NCBI GenBank assembly: GCA_019448385.1 | Contig: JAGTXO010000005.1 | Coordinates: 1,178,001-1,242,000, forward strand | Origin: Diacronema lutheri | Taxonomy: Eukaryota > Haptophyta > Pavlovophyceae > Pavlovales > Pavlovaceae | Length of the DNA: 64,000 nt | Direction: 5' to 3' | In this document: piece after piece, positions 11,319 to 25,777 of the stretch | Numbering within the stretch: position 1 is the first letter of the stretch | How the letters are laid out: each line of letters begins with the position of its first letter | Notes under the pieces: generated by a model | What the model was told of the DNA's origin: nothing | Database searches by the model: none | Seen by the model: the letters and a program-made list of their open reading frames with translations, nothing else | Made by a program: the position numbers and the translations under genes

Positions 11319-12680
11319 ATGGCCGTGCTCCGCGTTGGCGGGATCCCGGCCGACTGGGCGTGCGCCGACCTGAGAGACTTCTTCGCCCCCGAGATCGAGC
11401 GCGAGGTCTTCAGCTGCTTCCACTTTGTGCGTGCGCCCGATGCGCACTCCTCCGGCTCGCTCTGCGCGCTCGCCGCGATGGCTGACGCGGACGCTCTGCG
11501 CGCGCTCATCGCCAAGTACGCCGGCCGGCCGTGGTCCGAGAGCGCAGCCGAGCGCGTGTGCAGGCTCGAGCCGTGCCGCGCTCTTCTTGCGCCCGCGTCC
11601 TCTGCTCGTGATGGCCGAGCCGATCGCTTCCGCACGCGCGCACAGCGCCGGGAGCGCGGCGCGGTGCGCGAAGGCGGCTCGCCACGCGCGTCAGAGCTCT
11701 GCGCGCCGAGCTGGCTGCCGCGCGGCAACGTGGGCAGCAGTGCGGCGGAGCTGCGCGCGGCCGTGGCGCATTGCCGCCTCTCCGCTCGCGACATTAGCCA
11801 GCTTGGCCTCGAGTTTGCGCTCGGCAGCGCCGCGCTCTCGCGGCGCGGTGCGCGCTCCGAGCCGTGCGCCTACCGCGCCGGGCAGCCGGTGCGCGCGCTG
11901 CGGCACGCCGCGGGCTCCCTGCCCGCAGAGCTGTGCGCGGCGGGTGGCCCTGTGCGCGTCGGAGCATCTGTGGCCGAGCGGCGCGCAGCCGCGCGCGCGG
12001 CCGCGGCGACGAGCGCGCGCGGTTGCTGGCTGAGCGCACACGGCGCGACGCGCGGCGACGCCGGGCGCGGGGACGGCGACGCGACGTGCGAGGCCCACGA
12101 CGCGGACGAAGGCGGCGCGGCATATGCAGACGCGGACGAAGAGCCGGACGACGCGGAGGAGTGGGATAGGCACGAGGCGACGACCGAGCCCGGGGCATGG
12201 GAGCGCAACGACCGCCCGACATTTGCCTACTGGAACAGCGGCAACCACCACCTCTTCGAGGAGGAGGTGGAGGGCGTTTGGGAGAAAGGCGGCTCCGGCC
12301 TCGCGTTCTATACGGACGATGCTTTTTGGGACAAGGCGATCAGCGCCGAGGAGCGGCTTGTCGACGGCTGGGACACGCACGAGCCCGACGACGAAGACGG
12401 CGACGGCCTTGAGCCTCGGCCGCGCGTTGCGCTCGAGCCGGGAGCACACGACCACCGCAACGTGGCCGCCGAGGGACCCGTCGCGCTGGTCGGCGCAGCT
12501 GCGCGCCGGCGCGCGCACGCGCGATCTCTGCAGCTTGACGCAACAAACCGTGGCTTCCAGCTGCTGCAGAAAATGGGCTGGAGCGAAGCGCACCCCAAGC
12601 TCGGCAAGCGTGCGCACGGCGCGGTGCAGCCGGTTGCTGTGAGCATGGCCCACAAGCGGGGCCGGCGCGGGCTGGGATGA
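11319..12680 (+). CDS. GPATCH3: GPATCH3-like G-patch protein
   Basis: Single exon, 453 aa. The N-terminus (MAVLRVGGIPADWACADLRDFF) matches the RNA-binding-like start of GPATCH3. The diagnostic central block FAYWNSGNHHLFEEEVE, then WEKGGSGLAFYTDDAFWD, is present at about residues 304-342. The C-terminus has a short G-patch (FQLLQKMGWSEAHPKLGK) and ends RRGLG, the usual GPATCH3 tail. G-patch proteins bind nucleic acid and often activate DEAH helicases; the human protein is nuclear. The acidic middle is low-complexity. It converges with the CxF-repeat gene; only 25 bp separate the two stop codons. Confidence 0.82.
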   Translation: MAVLRVGGIPADWACADLRDFFAPEIEREVFSCFHFVRAPDAHSSGSLCALAAMADADALRALIAKYAGRPWSESAAERVCRLEPCRALLAPASSARDGRADRFRTRAQRRERGAVREGGSPRASELCAPSWLPRGNVGSSAAELRAAVAHCRLSARDISQLGLEFALGSAALSRRGARSEPCAYRAGQPVRALRHAAGSLPAELCAAGGPVRVGASVAERRAAARAAAATSARGCWLSAHGATRGDAGRGDGDATCEAHDADEGGAAYADADEEPDDAEEWDRHEATTEPGAWERNDRPTFAYWNSGNHHLFEEEVEGVWEKGGSGLAFYTDDAFWDKAISAEERLVDGWDTHEPDDEDGDGLEPRPRVALEPGAHDHRNVAAEGPVALVGAAARRRAHARSLQLDATNRGFQLLQKMGWSEAHPKLGKRAHGAVQPVAVSMAHKRGRRGLG

Positions 12681-12705
12681 TACCACGGCCCGCCGGCTTT
12701 CAAAT

Positions 12706-14770
12706 CTAGGCCTTCCGGCATGCCGCACGCGCGCTCGCCCCCGACGGCTGGGCCGCCGATTTGTCCGGCAGACGCCCGACGTTCATCGGCTTGAACGTGC
12801 ATGCCTCGAGCTCGGCGCGCAGCTGGGCGGCGTGCGCGCGCGGTGCGCGCGTGGTGAGGCGGCAGGCACGAGCTGCGCGCGGCGCGCACCCGCCACGTTG
12901 CGCGCGCGCGCACATTGGCCTCGCGCACGGAGTCGAGCAACTGCTGCTTGAGGAGCGCGCGCTCCTTCATGCGCGCGATGAAGCCCGACGGATCGGACGC
13001 GATCTTGAGCATCCCGTCGACCCCCTCGAGCGCGGCCGATGTGAGCGGCACGGGCAGCAGCTGCTCGCTCTCCCGCTCGCGCGCGCGCTCGGCGAGCTCG
13101 GCGTGCACCAGCCGCCTGTGCGTCGCATCGCCGTACGCCAGCTCGTTGACCGAGCGGGCGCGCCGCGCGCGGGACGACGGGTTGATGCGCGGGTGAAATG
13201 TGCACTCCGTTGCGTCCGCGTCCGCGAGTGGCGGCCGCCCGAACTCGTGCGTACGTTGCTCGTACCGCTCGACGGACCCCTCCACGCGCCGCAGGAAGGC
13301 GGCGCGTGCGCGCGCGCGCTCGGCGCGCTGCTCGGCCGTGGGCGGCTGCGCGTGCGCGGCCTCGTCGAGGCGGAGCGCGACGATCTCTCGCTTGCGCAGC
13401 GTGCGCGCCTGCCTTTGCAGGAATTGATGGAAGCGCAGCCGCGCCTCGTGCAGCTGACCGCCATGCCGAGGCGTGTTGCCGTCATCGCTGGCATCTCCGT
13501 TGCGCGCGCGCGAGTCGTTGGGGCGCGCCCTTGGCGCTGATGCGGGGCGCGTCCCGCCGCTGCCGCCGCGCGCCGTGCGAGCCGCGGGCGGCGTCGCGGC
13601 GCGCGCGCGCAGCGGGTCGGCCGGGGCGCGCCGCTGCGCAAGTCGCTCAAAGGCGTTCATGCTCAGGTAGGTGCGCACGCCCGCGCTCAGCTCCTCGGGC
13701 GCGCGCGCGCGCGCGATGAGCGTCGGCTGGCGTGCGTCGCGCGGCGCGGCGGCAGGCGGCTCGGAGCAGCGCGCGCCCCTCGCCTCGAGATAGCGCGAGC
13801 GGACGAGCGGCGCGCCGCGTTGCGGCTGTGGGGGCGACGCACGCGCGTCGCGCGTGTGCGCTCCTTTGGCCACGCTCGTCGGGCGGCCGTCAGCGCGTGC
13901 GTCGGTGCTCGCGCGCCGCTCGCGCCGCCGCTCGCGCGGCGGGCTTGCCGAGCGCGCGCGCTGCCGCTCCCCGCCCGCCGTCTCGCGCCGAGCCGCGCGC
14001 ACCGGCTGCGGTCGCGTCGCCGCATTCCTTCCGCGCGAGAAGATTCGGGGCGTGAAGGAACAGTCGCGCATCTCCTCGGCCTCGTGCGCCTCGCGCAGGG
14101 ATGCGCGGTGCGCGAGCCGCTCGCGCTCCCACGCGCGAGAACGCTCGTACACGCCGGCGGGCGGGAACGCGGCGTGCTGCACGAGCAGCGGCGCGGGTAC
14201 GACGCCGCCGCGCGCGTTGCGCGGCAGCCGCGACGCGCGGTTGATCGCGGGGCGAAAGGTGCACTCGGCGAGCTCGCGCGCGTCGCGCTGAGCCTCGAGC
14301 TCGGCCACGTTCGCCTGCCAGCTTGGGTCCATCCGCACCGGGTATGCCGGGTCCGCGCGCGCTGGCCGGCTCGTTCCGTCCGCGCGGCGGTTGTACGGAT
14401 GTGCGAGCAGCCCGCCCGCCGCATCGGGCCGGCCGTCGGCCGCGCGCGCCGGCTTGGCGCGCATCGCCGCGAACAGCTCGGCGCCGTGCGCCCAGGGGTA
14501 CCCACGCGGGTCGTCTGGCTCGGCCGCCCACACGCTCCCCTCGTCCGATGGCCGGCGCGGCGCGGCGTGTGCGCGCGCCGGCTGCTGCGGCTCGGGTAGC
14601 CGCGGCTCGGCGGCGGCGTGATTGAGTTGCGCCAACGTGGCACGCTCGGACGACGCCGATGGCAGCGCTACGCGCTCAATTTCACCCCACAGCTCCGCAT
14701 CGCTCATCCGGCCCGACTTGAACTGCGCGATCAGCGTGGTGAATCGGCCGTGCGGGTCTTCCATGGCCAT
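12706..14770 (-). CDS. Ciliary-type coiled protein with CxF-x-P repeats
   Basis: Exons 14770-12914 and 12822-12706 (657 aa); the 91-bp intron starts GTGCGCGCG. The protein is basic, Ala/Arg-rich and low in hydrophobics. It carries at least four copies of a short motif: ECTFRPAIN, DCSFTPRIF, ECTFHPRINP and, after the intron, ACTFKPMNV. Repeats of the type C-[TS]-F-x-P-x-[IM]-N recur in flagellar and basal-body proteins of algae and protists, and CFAP91 and the dyneins lie on the same window, so a ciliary role is likely but unproven. I chose ATG 14770 (MAMEDPHGRF) because the longer frame starts only at GTG. The stop is 25 bp from the GPATCH3 stop. Confidence 0.6.
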
Positions 14771-14844
14771 CGTTTGAATATTGTGGCCGTCACGAGGCTG
14801 AGTGAAAGCAGTGAGTGTGTGGGGCCTCACACTGACAGCCGCAC

Positions 14845-20428
<5,584 letters not shown>

Positions 20429-20514
20429 CCCTGGGCGCCTCCTTGGGAGGCCAAGACGGCCCTGCTGAAGCCAGGAAAACGTTTTCCTGCCCATCATTGA
20501 AATTGGGCGGCACG
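20429..20514. promoter_or_regulatory. Bidirectional promoter CFAP91 / membrane C2H2 protein, with 18-bp palindrome
   Basis: 86 bp between the divergent start codons. It contains the perfect palindrome CAGGAAAACGTTTTCCTG at 20472-20489, roughly midway. A palindrome centred in a bidirectional promoter is a good candidate for a dimeric transcription-factor site serving both genes. Confidence 0.5.
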
Positions 20515-21660
20515 ATGGCGGTGCGCGTGGTAGCGGTGCTGCTCATCGCGATGTCGGATGGCAGGCACGGGAGCTCGGGCGTGTCCGCCGAGCTCGCGGT
20601 GAGACCGCGCCTTGCGCCGATGGAGCACGTGCTGGTGCCCGAGACCGACGCCGCGGAGTTGATCGCACGCGATGGACGTGCTACCGGCGATACGGATGCC
20701 AACGCCGATGCCGACGGCGACGATGGCGACGACGGCGACGACGGCGACCATGACAACGGAGACGGCGTGATCGAGGGTGCGGTAGACGACAATGGCGCGG
20801 CGCTGGCCGATGTCGGCGCCGTCCCGACCAATGTGCCGCCATCCGACCCTGCGCCGGCCGCCGCCGGAGCTGGTCCGACGCTGGCCGAGTTTGTGCCGAT
20901 ACCCGACCGGCCAAAGATCCCGCAGCCCGACTTTGGCTCGGCGCCCAGGCAGCCTTGCTCGCGCGCGCTGTCGCGTGAAGCACGCCGTATCGTTGACGAG
21001 CATCTGATCGCAAAAGCGCGCGCGCATGGCGTGCAGATCGACGCGCGGTGCAAGCTGCACCCGCAGAGCGACATGCTGCGCGCGCACGAGCTCAACAAGA
21101 GCGCGCTCGCGGCCGCGCAGTGGAAGTGCCGGACGTGCGGCAAGGTCTTTCGCAGCGAGGCGTATGTGGATATGCACATGGACCGCGCGCACATGGACAC
21201 CGTCCCGAACGACGCGAACATCTGCCTGGCCGACTTTTGCGACGTCCTCGGCTGCAGGTCGACGCTGCCAGTTGCGGGCGGCGCGTGCTCGGCGCAGCGC
21301 ATGCAGAGCAGGCGCGTGCTTTGCCAGCACCTTGTGCACAATTGCTTCCCCCCTGAGATCAATGCGGACTATTGGCACGCGCACGAGCTCTTCGAGCACG
21401 AGCTCTGCGAGCGGCTCACGTGCGACCCTGCAGGCATCGGCGCCGAAGTGCGAAACCATGGCGCGCGGACGCTTCGCATCGTTGGCACGGTGGTCGTCGG
21501 AATCGTCTTGGTCGTCGTGGCCATCGGGATCTGGTGTCACGAGATGGACGCGCGGAGCGGACCCGACCTCCGCAGACGGAGTGGCCGCCCGCGGGCCGGC
21601 CGGCGCGACGCGTGGGCCTGGCTTGGCCGCGTCGTCGAGCGGCGCGCGCACTTCGATTAA
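20515..21660 (+). CDS. Membrane-anchored single C2H2 zinc-finger protein
   Basis: Single exon, 381 aa. The N-terminus is a signal-like hydrophobic run (VRVVAVLLIAM), followed by a highly acidic DADGDDGDD tract. A C2H2 finger lies at about residues 204-225 (CRTCGKVFRSEAYVDMHMDRAH). It is followed by a Cys-rich block with C-LADFCDVLGC, CSAQ, CQHLVHNC and CERLTCDP. One transmembrane helix follows (LRIVGTVVVGIVLVVVAIGIW) and then a basic tail. If the signal is cleaved, the finger faces the ER lumen or cell exterior, which is unusual for a C2H2 finger. Similar secreted or membrane single-finger proteins of unknown role exist in plants and protists. The function is unknown. Confidence 0.65.
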   Translation: MAVRVVAVLLIAMSDGRHGSSGVSAELAVRPRLAPMEHVLVPETDAAELIARDGRATGDTDANADADGDDGDDGDDGDHDNGDGVIEGAVDDNGAALADVGAVPTNVPPSDPAPAAAGAGPTLAEFVPIPDRPKIPQPDFGSAPRQPCSRALSREARRIVDEHLIAKARAHGVQIDARCKLHPQSDMLRAHELNKSALAAAQWKCRTCGKVFRSEAYVDMHMDRAHMDTVPNDANICLADFCDVLGCRSTLPVAGGACSAQRMQSRRVLCQHLVHNCFPPEINADYWHAHELFEHELCERLTCDPAGIGAEVRNHGARTLRIVGTVVVGIVLVVVAIGIWCHEMDARSGPDLRRRSGRPRAGRRDAWAWLGRVVERRAHFD

Positions 21661-21851
21661 GGTCGTTGAGACCAATTGAGTTGCAGCTGTCGTCGCCAAC
21701 ACGGCGGCTGGGCATCGCCCGTGCCCGTGGCCAGGGCCGAGGCCACGTGCGGGCGTGCCTGTCGAAACGTCGGCCCGTGCGGCGCAATTGCGGCTTGTGC
21801 CAACTTCTGCTCGAAGGACGCATGCAGCGACGTGCACTGGGTGGGCTTGGC

Positions 21852-22349
21852 TCAGGCATCGCTCAATGGCACGGTCATGTTCAGCTCGGCGCACGCCGTG
21901 CAATTGTAGTCGCGCACGACGGAGGCGACGCACGGCGCCGATCCCATCACTTTCGCATCCGCCGCATTCAGCCAAAGCGGGAGCTTCTGCCCGCTCTCAT
22001 CGCCGACGCGCTCGCGGAGGACCTTAACGAGCTTCGACTGCTTCGAACCAAAGCAGGCGACGTCCACGTCGACGATGTAGGGAGCAATCTCTCCGCGGCG
22101 GCACGGAGCGGCGGTCGCGCCCTCCGTTGGGCACACCTGCGTCGGCACCAGCTTGGCGTAGAGTGCACGCAGGGCGACGGCGCTGGCGCCGCCGAGGATG
22201 CCTAGGAGGAGCGTGCGCCTGCGGAAGGCGAAGGAAGACCACCGCGCAAGTCTGGAGCCGCCGGCCCGTCGGCGAGCGGCCGCTCTACGTGCCGCAATGT
22301 CCGCCATCGCCACAATCTCGGACACGTCACGACCTTTGTGGTGTGACAT
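21852..22349 (-). CDS. Small membrane-anchored Cys-containing protein, unknown
   Basis: 165 aa, single exon. It has a basic N-terminus, one membrane segment near residues 46-64 (RTLLLGILGGASAVALRAL), then about 100 residues with six spaced cysteines, ending NCTACAELNMTVPLSDA. The layout suggests a type II ER or secretory protein with disulfides. I do not recognise the family. A second ATG (MADIAARRA) 14 codons in is an equally good start. A short + strand ORF (21676-21909) overlaps its 3' end, and I cannot exclude that the opposite strand is the real gene. Confidence 0.45.
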   Translation of the reverse strand: MSHHKGRDVSEIVAMADIAARRAAARRRAGGSRLARWSSFAFRRRTLLLGILGGASAVALRALYAKLVPTQVCPTEGATAAPCRRGEIAPYIVDVDVACFGSKQSKLVKVLRERVGDESGQKLPLWLNAADAKVMGSAPCVASVVRDYNCTACAELNMTVPLSDA

Positions 22350-22698
22350 TGGAGGGAGTGCTGCGAGCGGGGTCGCAATCGCAGCCTACGCTGTCGGCGG
22401 TGTCACCACTGTCATGCCGCAGTCACAGACCCGCGCGGCCGCGCGCCCTGCGCTCTCTGCGAGCACCTGAGTTGCAAGTGTGCAAGACGTCACGTCGCCG
22501 GTGTGACAGATCTCCTCCCCTGGGACCCGTGCTGGCATCGCGTGTCAGTGTACAATCGCTGGCCGGCTCGGCTTCACGCACCCGAGATGCGCGCGGCAGG
22601 CGCTGGCATCGCGTAGGGGCGCAGCCTGCACCCTCGGCGCAGGCCCCATCGCTCGGAGCGGAAATCGACCGGTGCGGAGTGTCACGCAGACGGGCGCA
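22350..22698. other. Intergenic stretch between the small Cys protein and the PDI-like gene
   Basis: 349 bp with no recognisable coding or RNA gene. The short phrase GCTGGCATCGCGT occurs twice (about 22531 and 22600). I saw nothing else. Confidence 0.4.
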
Positions 22699-23598
22699 TC
22701 ACATCTCGTCCTTGAGCTCAGCGGTGTCCTTGATCTTCTTGAGCGCACGGAGCGGCTTGGAGATCTCGGCCACCTTCTTCTCCGTCGCCTCCTTGCTCGC
22801 CTCGTACTGCTTCTGCAACGACTCGAGGAGCGTCTCGTGCTCCTTCTCCGTCTTCTTCACCTCGTCCTCGATGCGCTCGATCTCCGCCTTGCGTTCGGCG
22901 GGCGACACCTTCTCCCACTTCTCGAGCTCGGCGAGGTCCTCGGGCGTGCACGCGGCCTTGTTGGCCGAGTTGCAGATCGGCTTGGAAAGCGTCTCCTTGA
23001 CAAACTTCTCGAGCGCCGCAAAGTCGCGGCCGCCCTTGTAGTCGGTGCCGTCGTCCTCCTGGTAGTACTTGACGGTGGGGTACCCCTTCACACCGTACTT
23101 CTGGCAGAGGTCCTTCTCGACGGTGCAGTCGACGTCGGCGATGACCACTGGGTCGGAGCCACCGTTCACCGCGGCGCCCAACTGGTCCCATGCCGGCTTC
23201 ATGGCCTTGCAGTGGCCGCACCTGCGCGGCGAGCGCGGCGCGGCGGACAACGCGTGGCGCGTGTCACGCGATACGCTGGCGACGGGCGAGCGGTGGGACG
23301 ACGCGGCGGTAGCGGCGGCCATCGGGGCGAAGGAGTGAGCGCCGCCACGACGTACCACGGGGCGTAGAACTTGACCTGCGCACGGCGCACGCGATGCGGT
23401 GCGCGAGCCGCCGTGAGCCGCGGCGCGGTGGGCCGATCGCGAGGACGGCGCGCGCGCGCGCGCTCGCGCGCGCGCGCGACGCACAAAGACCGCCTTGCCC
23501 GAGCCGTAGACAGTGCTTTCAAAGGTGGACTCCGTGAGCACCTGCGCCTCGCCGCGCGCGTACGCGACGATCGCGGTCAACACGAGCAGGCGGAGCAT
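22699..23598 (-). CDS. Protein disulfide isomerase-like thioredoxin protein, ER
   Basis: Exons 23598-23485, 23375-23356 (20 nt) and 23221-22699, 218 aa. A signal peptide ([18 protein letters not shown]) leads into a single thioredoxin domain, [20 protein letters not shown], with redox motif CGHC and the cis-Pro segment [12 protein letters not shown]. The rest is an alpha-helical coiled region ([20 protein letters not shown]) ending ELKDEM. The final KDEM resembles the KDEL ER-retrieval signal with Met for Leu. The single-domain a plus helical layout resembles PDI-D/ERp-type or PDI-like 2/3 proteins. It would form and shuffle disulfides on secretory proteins. The motif WCGHC is assembled across two introns. 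It diverges from the FKBP-fold gene, with 66 bp between starts. Confidence 0.88.
   Translation of the reverse strand: [299 protein letters not shown]
23356..23375 (-). other. 20-nt microexon encoding VKFYAPW of the PDI active site
   Basis: GTCAAGTTCTACGCCCCGTG is bounded upstream by a GCGCAG acceptor and downstream by a GTACGT donor. Splicing it between exons 1 and 3 yields [16 protein letters not shown], the canonical PDI sequence; the Trp codon is itself split (TG|G). Confidence 0.85.
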
Positions 23599-23664
23599 AT
23601 CGGAGGGGAGGTATGCGCTGTCTTTCGCTCGCTCCGCACAAAAGACGCGAACCTCCGCGCCGCC

Positions 23665-24321
23665 ATGCTGACTGCCCTCGCGAGATCCGGCCGGGTGCGC
23701 GGCGGGGCGCTCGCGGGCGCGGTGGCGGCGGCGGGCGGCGCGGCGATGTGGGCTGCGGCTTGCGCCCGGCCGAGCGCGTGCGAGCAGCACGTGGCCGGCG
23801 TTGACCCCGCGCGAGCGACGAGCGCGGCAGACAGTGCCGCAGGGCTGTCGAGCCGGCTCCCTGTGCGCGAGCTCTTGCGGGGCACGGGTGGTCGGGAAGC
23901 CGTCGAGGGCATGATGGTCAGCGTGCACTTTCGCGTGCGCGTGGCGCAGACTGGCCTTGAGCTCGAGCGGTCGCGCAACTCGTCCGGCACAGGCGATCGC
24001 ATGTTTGGCGAGCCGCTCACCTTCGTCCTCGGCGACCGCTCCGACAAACGCATCCTCGGCGCCGTGCACGTGGCCACCGTCGGCATGCGCGTCGGCGGGC
24101 GGCGCGAGGTGCGCCTCGCGTTTCACGACCCCGATTTTGGGTACCGCATCTACCCGCAGGACGAGCGAGGCCGGTGGATCGCGCTGCACCCGTGGACGGA
24201 GATCGTCGTCGAGCTCGAGCTCGACGCCATCCGGCAGGACGCGCCGCCGACGGGCGTTTGGGACCACGCGCAGCGCGGGCTGCACTGGGCGCAGGCCATC
24301 TGGTCGGACGCCCGATCGTGA
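23665..24321 (+). CDS. FKBP-fold protein, secreted or plastid
   Basis: Single exon, 218 aa. The N-terminus is hydrophobic (ALAGAVAAAGGAAMWAAACA), so it enters the secretory route or plastid. From about residue 70 it follows the FKBP pattern: MVSVHFRVRV, GLELERSR, GEPLTFVLGD, RILGAVHVATVGMRVGGRREV and IVVELELDAI. Several catalytic aromatics of active FKBPs are replaced: the usual VIxGWDEAL loop reads RILGAVHVATV. It may therefore be a non-catalytic FKBP-like chaperone. The PDI-like gene lies head-to-head, which would fit joint expression of folding factors. Confidence 0.68.
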   Translation: MLTALARSGRVRGGALAGAVAAAGGAAMWAAACARPSACEQHVAGVDPARATSAADSAAGLSSRLPVRELLRGTGGREAVEGMMVSVHFRVRVAQTGLELERSRNSSGTGDRMFGEPLTFVLGDRSDKRILGAVHVATVGMRVGGRREVRLAFHDPDFGYRIYPQDERGRWIALHPWTEIVVELELDAIRQDAPPTGVWDHAQRGLHWAQAIWSDARS

Positions 24322-24511
24322 GAAGCCGCTGCGTCGCACTGTCTGACAGGCGCGTGCAAGCGAGGGCGCACAGGGTGCAGCTGCTGATGGACGCCGTGAT
24401 GAAGGGCACGCTGCTCGTGACTGCAGAGGTGAACTCCCCCAGGCGGGTGATCGGCGACCGGGCCAACCGCCCATGTTTGCTGCCTCACCAGCACGTTGAT
24501 CCCTCGGAAAA

Positions 24512-25648
24512 TCAGTCCTGCGAGCCGAACGTACCATCAGGCGATTTCGCTTTCGCTCTCGCCTTGCCGGGCGCGTATGAGCGAAGCTCGCGGCGAGGCG
24601 CGTATGAGCGAAGCTCGCGGCGAGACCACCGCCTGGACGGCCTCCGGATGACCACATCGGCCGGCTGGGCAAGCACGCCGCTGCCGCCAAGCAAGGATGC
24701 GTCGAGGATGACGGCCTCGGACGCGAGCAGCTGCGCAAGCTCCGCGTGCTGCCCGCGCGCAAACACGATCGCGCCTCGCCCAAAGCTGCGCTCGTAACGC
24801 TGCGCTTGTTCGCGCGTGCGCCGGAGCCAGAGGCGCAGCACCTGCGCGCCGAGCCGCGAGAGCGACGGCGCCGGCCCAAAATAGGCCTTCGCGTCGATCT
24901 ACTGCACGCGCTCGCCGTTGATGAGCGCGCCCTCGGGCCCGAGCAGCACATCGGGCGTCGACGGCAGCGGGCCCGCAACGCCGAGGTGGCGCTGGCGCTG
25001 ATCATCCTCGGTGAGGAAGGCCATGCCCCTCTCCTCGAGGAGCCGCTGCAACGCGCGCTCAAGCCGGTACGCGCCGCGTCTCTGGCCATAGAGGTCGCAT
25101 TCTGCGGCGTACGCGACGGCGTCCAGTGGCATCGCCGCCGCCAGCTCGGCGCAGTCGCGCTCCGAGAGGTGGCACTCCGGTTCGCGCAGCGTCCGGCGAA
25201 TCTGCTCGCGCAGTGCCTTGGCGCCACACAGCCCTTTGAATCGCGCGCGCAGCACGGCGCGGAAGAGCGCAACCGGAGGCACGTCCGCTGCCCGCGCGGT
25301 CTCGACGAGCGACGTGCCGGCCTCGTACGTGCGGCACAGCGCCGCCTCGCGCCTCGGCTGGCTGCGCAGGCCGCCGGTCCGGCCGATCGCGCGCTCGGTG
25401 AGAAGGAGCTTACGCAGCGACAGCGCCTGGTGCGAACGCATGCCCGCCGACTCGGCCGCCTCCGACACGCGCGCGCGCTGCGCGCACGTGAGGCAGCGGT
25501 TGGGGCTGAAGTCGCCGGGCACGATGAGCGTCCGAAGGAGCGCGTCGAAGACCGGCTCGGAGCAGGAGCGAGCAACCTCGCCGCGCGGCCAAACGAGGTT
25601 GACCGGCGCGCGCGTGCCGGCATGCGTGCCGACGTTGCACGTGAGCAT
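24512..25648 (-). CDS. CDIN1: CDIN1 (C15orf41) / TPD-motif nuclease-like protein, interrupted by an in-frame TAG
   Basis: The frame runs from ATG 25648 to a final stop at 24512, but TAG at 24899-24901 interrupts it. Landmarks of the CDIN1 family are clear: ALSLRKLL, VPPVALFRAVLRARFK, YRLERALQRLLEERGMAFL, the STPDVLL (TPD) motif, LINGERVQ, then after the TAG IDAKAYFGP, YERSFGRGAIVFARG and VILDASLLGG. The IDAKAYFG block carries the Asp-Lys pair of a PD-(D/E)XK-like fold. The family has a conserved Trp exactly where TAG stands (human HWIESKASFG), so a single base separates it from sense. Human CDIN1 partners codanin-1, which binds the histone chaperone ASF1. Nonsense allele, sequencing error or read-through are all possible. 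The tail contains a duplicated RRELRSYAP. Confidence 0.75.
24571..24624. repeat. 27-bp tandem duplication in the CDIN1 tail
   Basis: Two perfect copies of GCGCGTATGAGCGAAGCTCG plus CGGCGAG side by side. Antisense to the window they encode RRELRSYAP twice. The exact identity points to a recent duplication. Confidence 0.8.
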
Positions 25649-25777
25649 CAGCGCGACCCACGCACGGCTTGTTCGCCCGCCGATCAGCGCGACCACGGCG
25701 GCCTGTTGATCGGCGCGCGTCCCACGCAACCATGGTGGCGGGGGCGTTTCGCTTGTCGGTTTCGCTTCAGCGGAAGG
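25649..25777. promoter_or_regulatory. Bidirectional promoter, CDIN1 / helical protein
   Basis: 129 bp between the chosen ATGs of divergent genes. No TATA box is seen. The true CDIN1 start could be further inside the gene (MRSHQALSLRKLL), which would widen the region. Confidence 0.35.

Noticed and set aside
21676-21909. 78-residue Cys-rich ORF on the plus strand (GPCGAIAACANFCSKDACSD)
   Set aside because: Short and overlaps the more gene-like minus-strand frame with a membrane helix; kept only as a caveat there.
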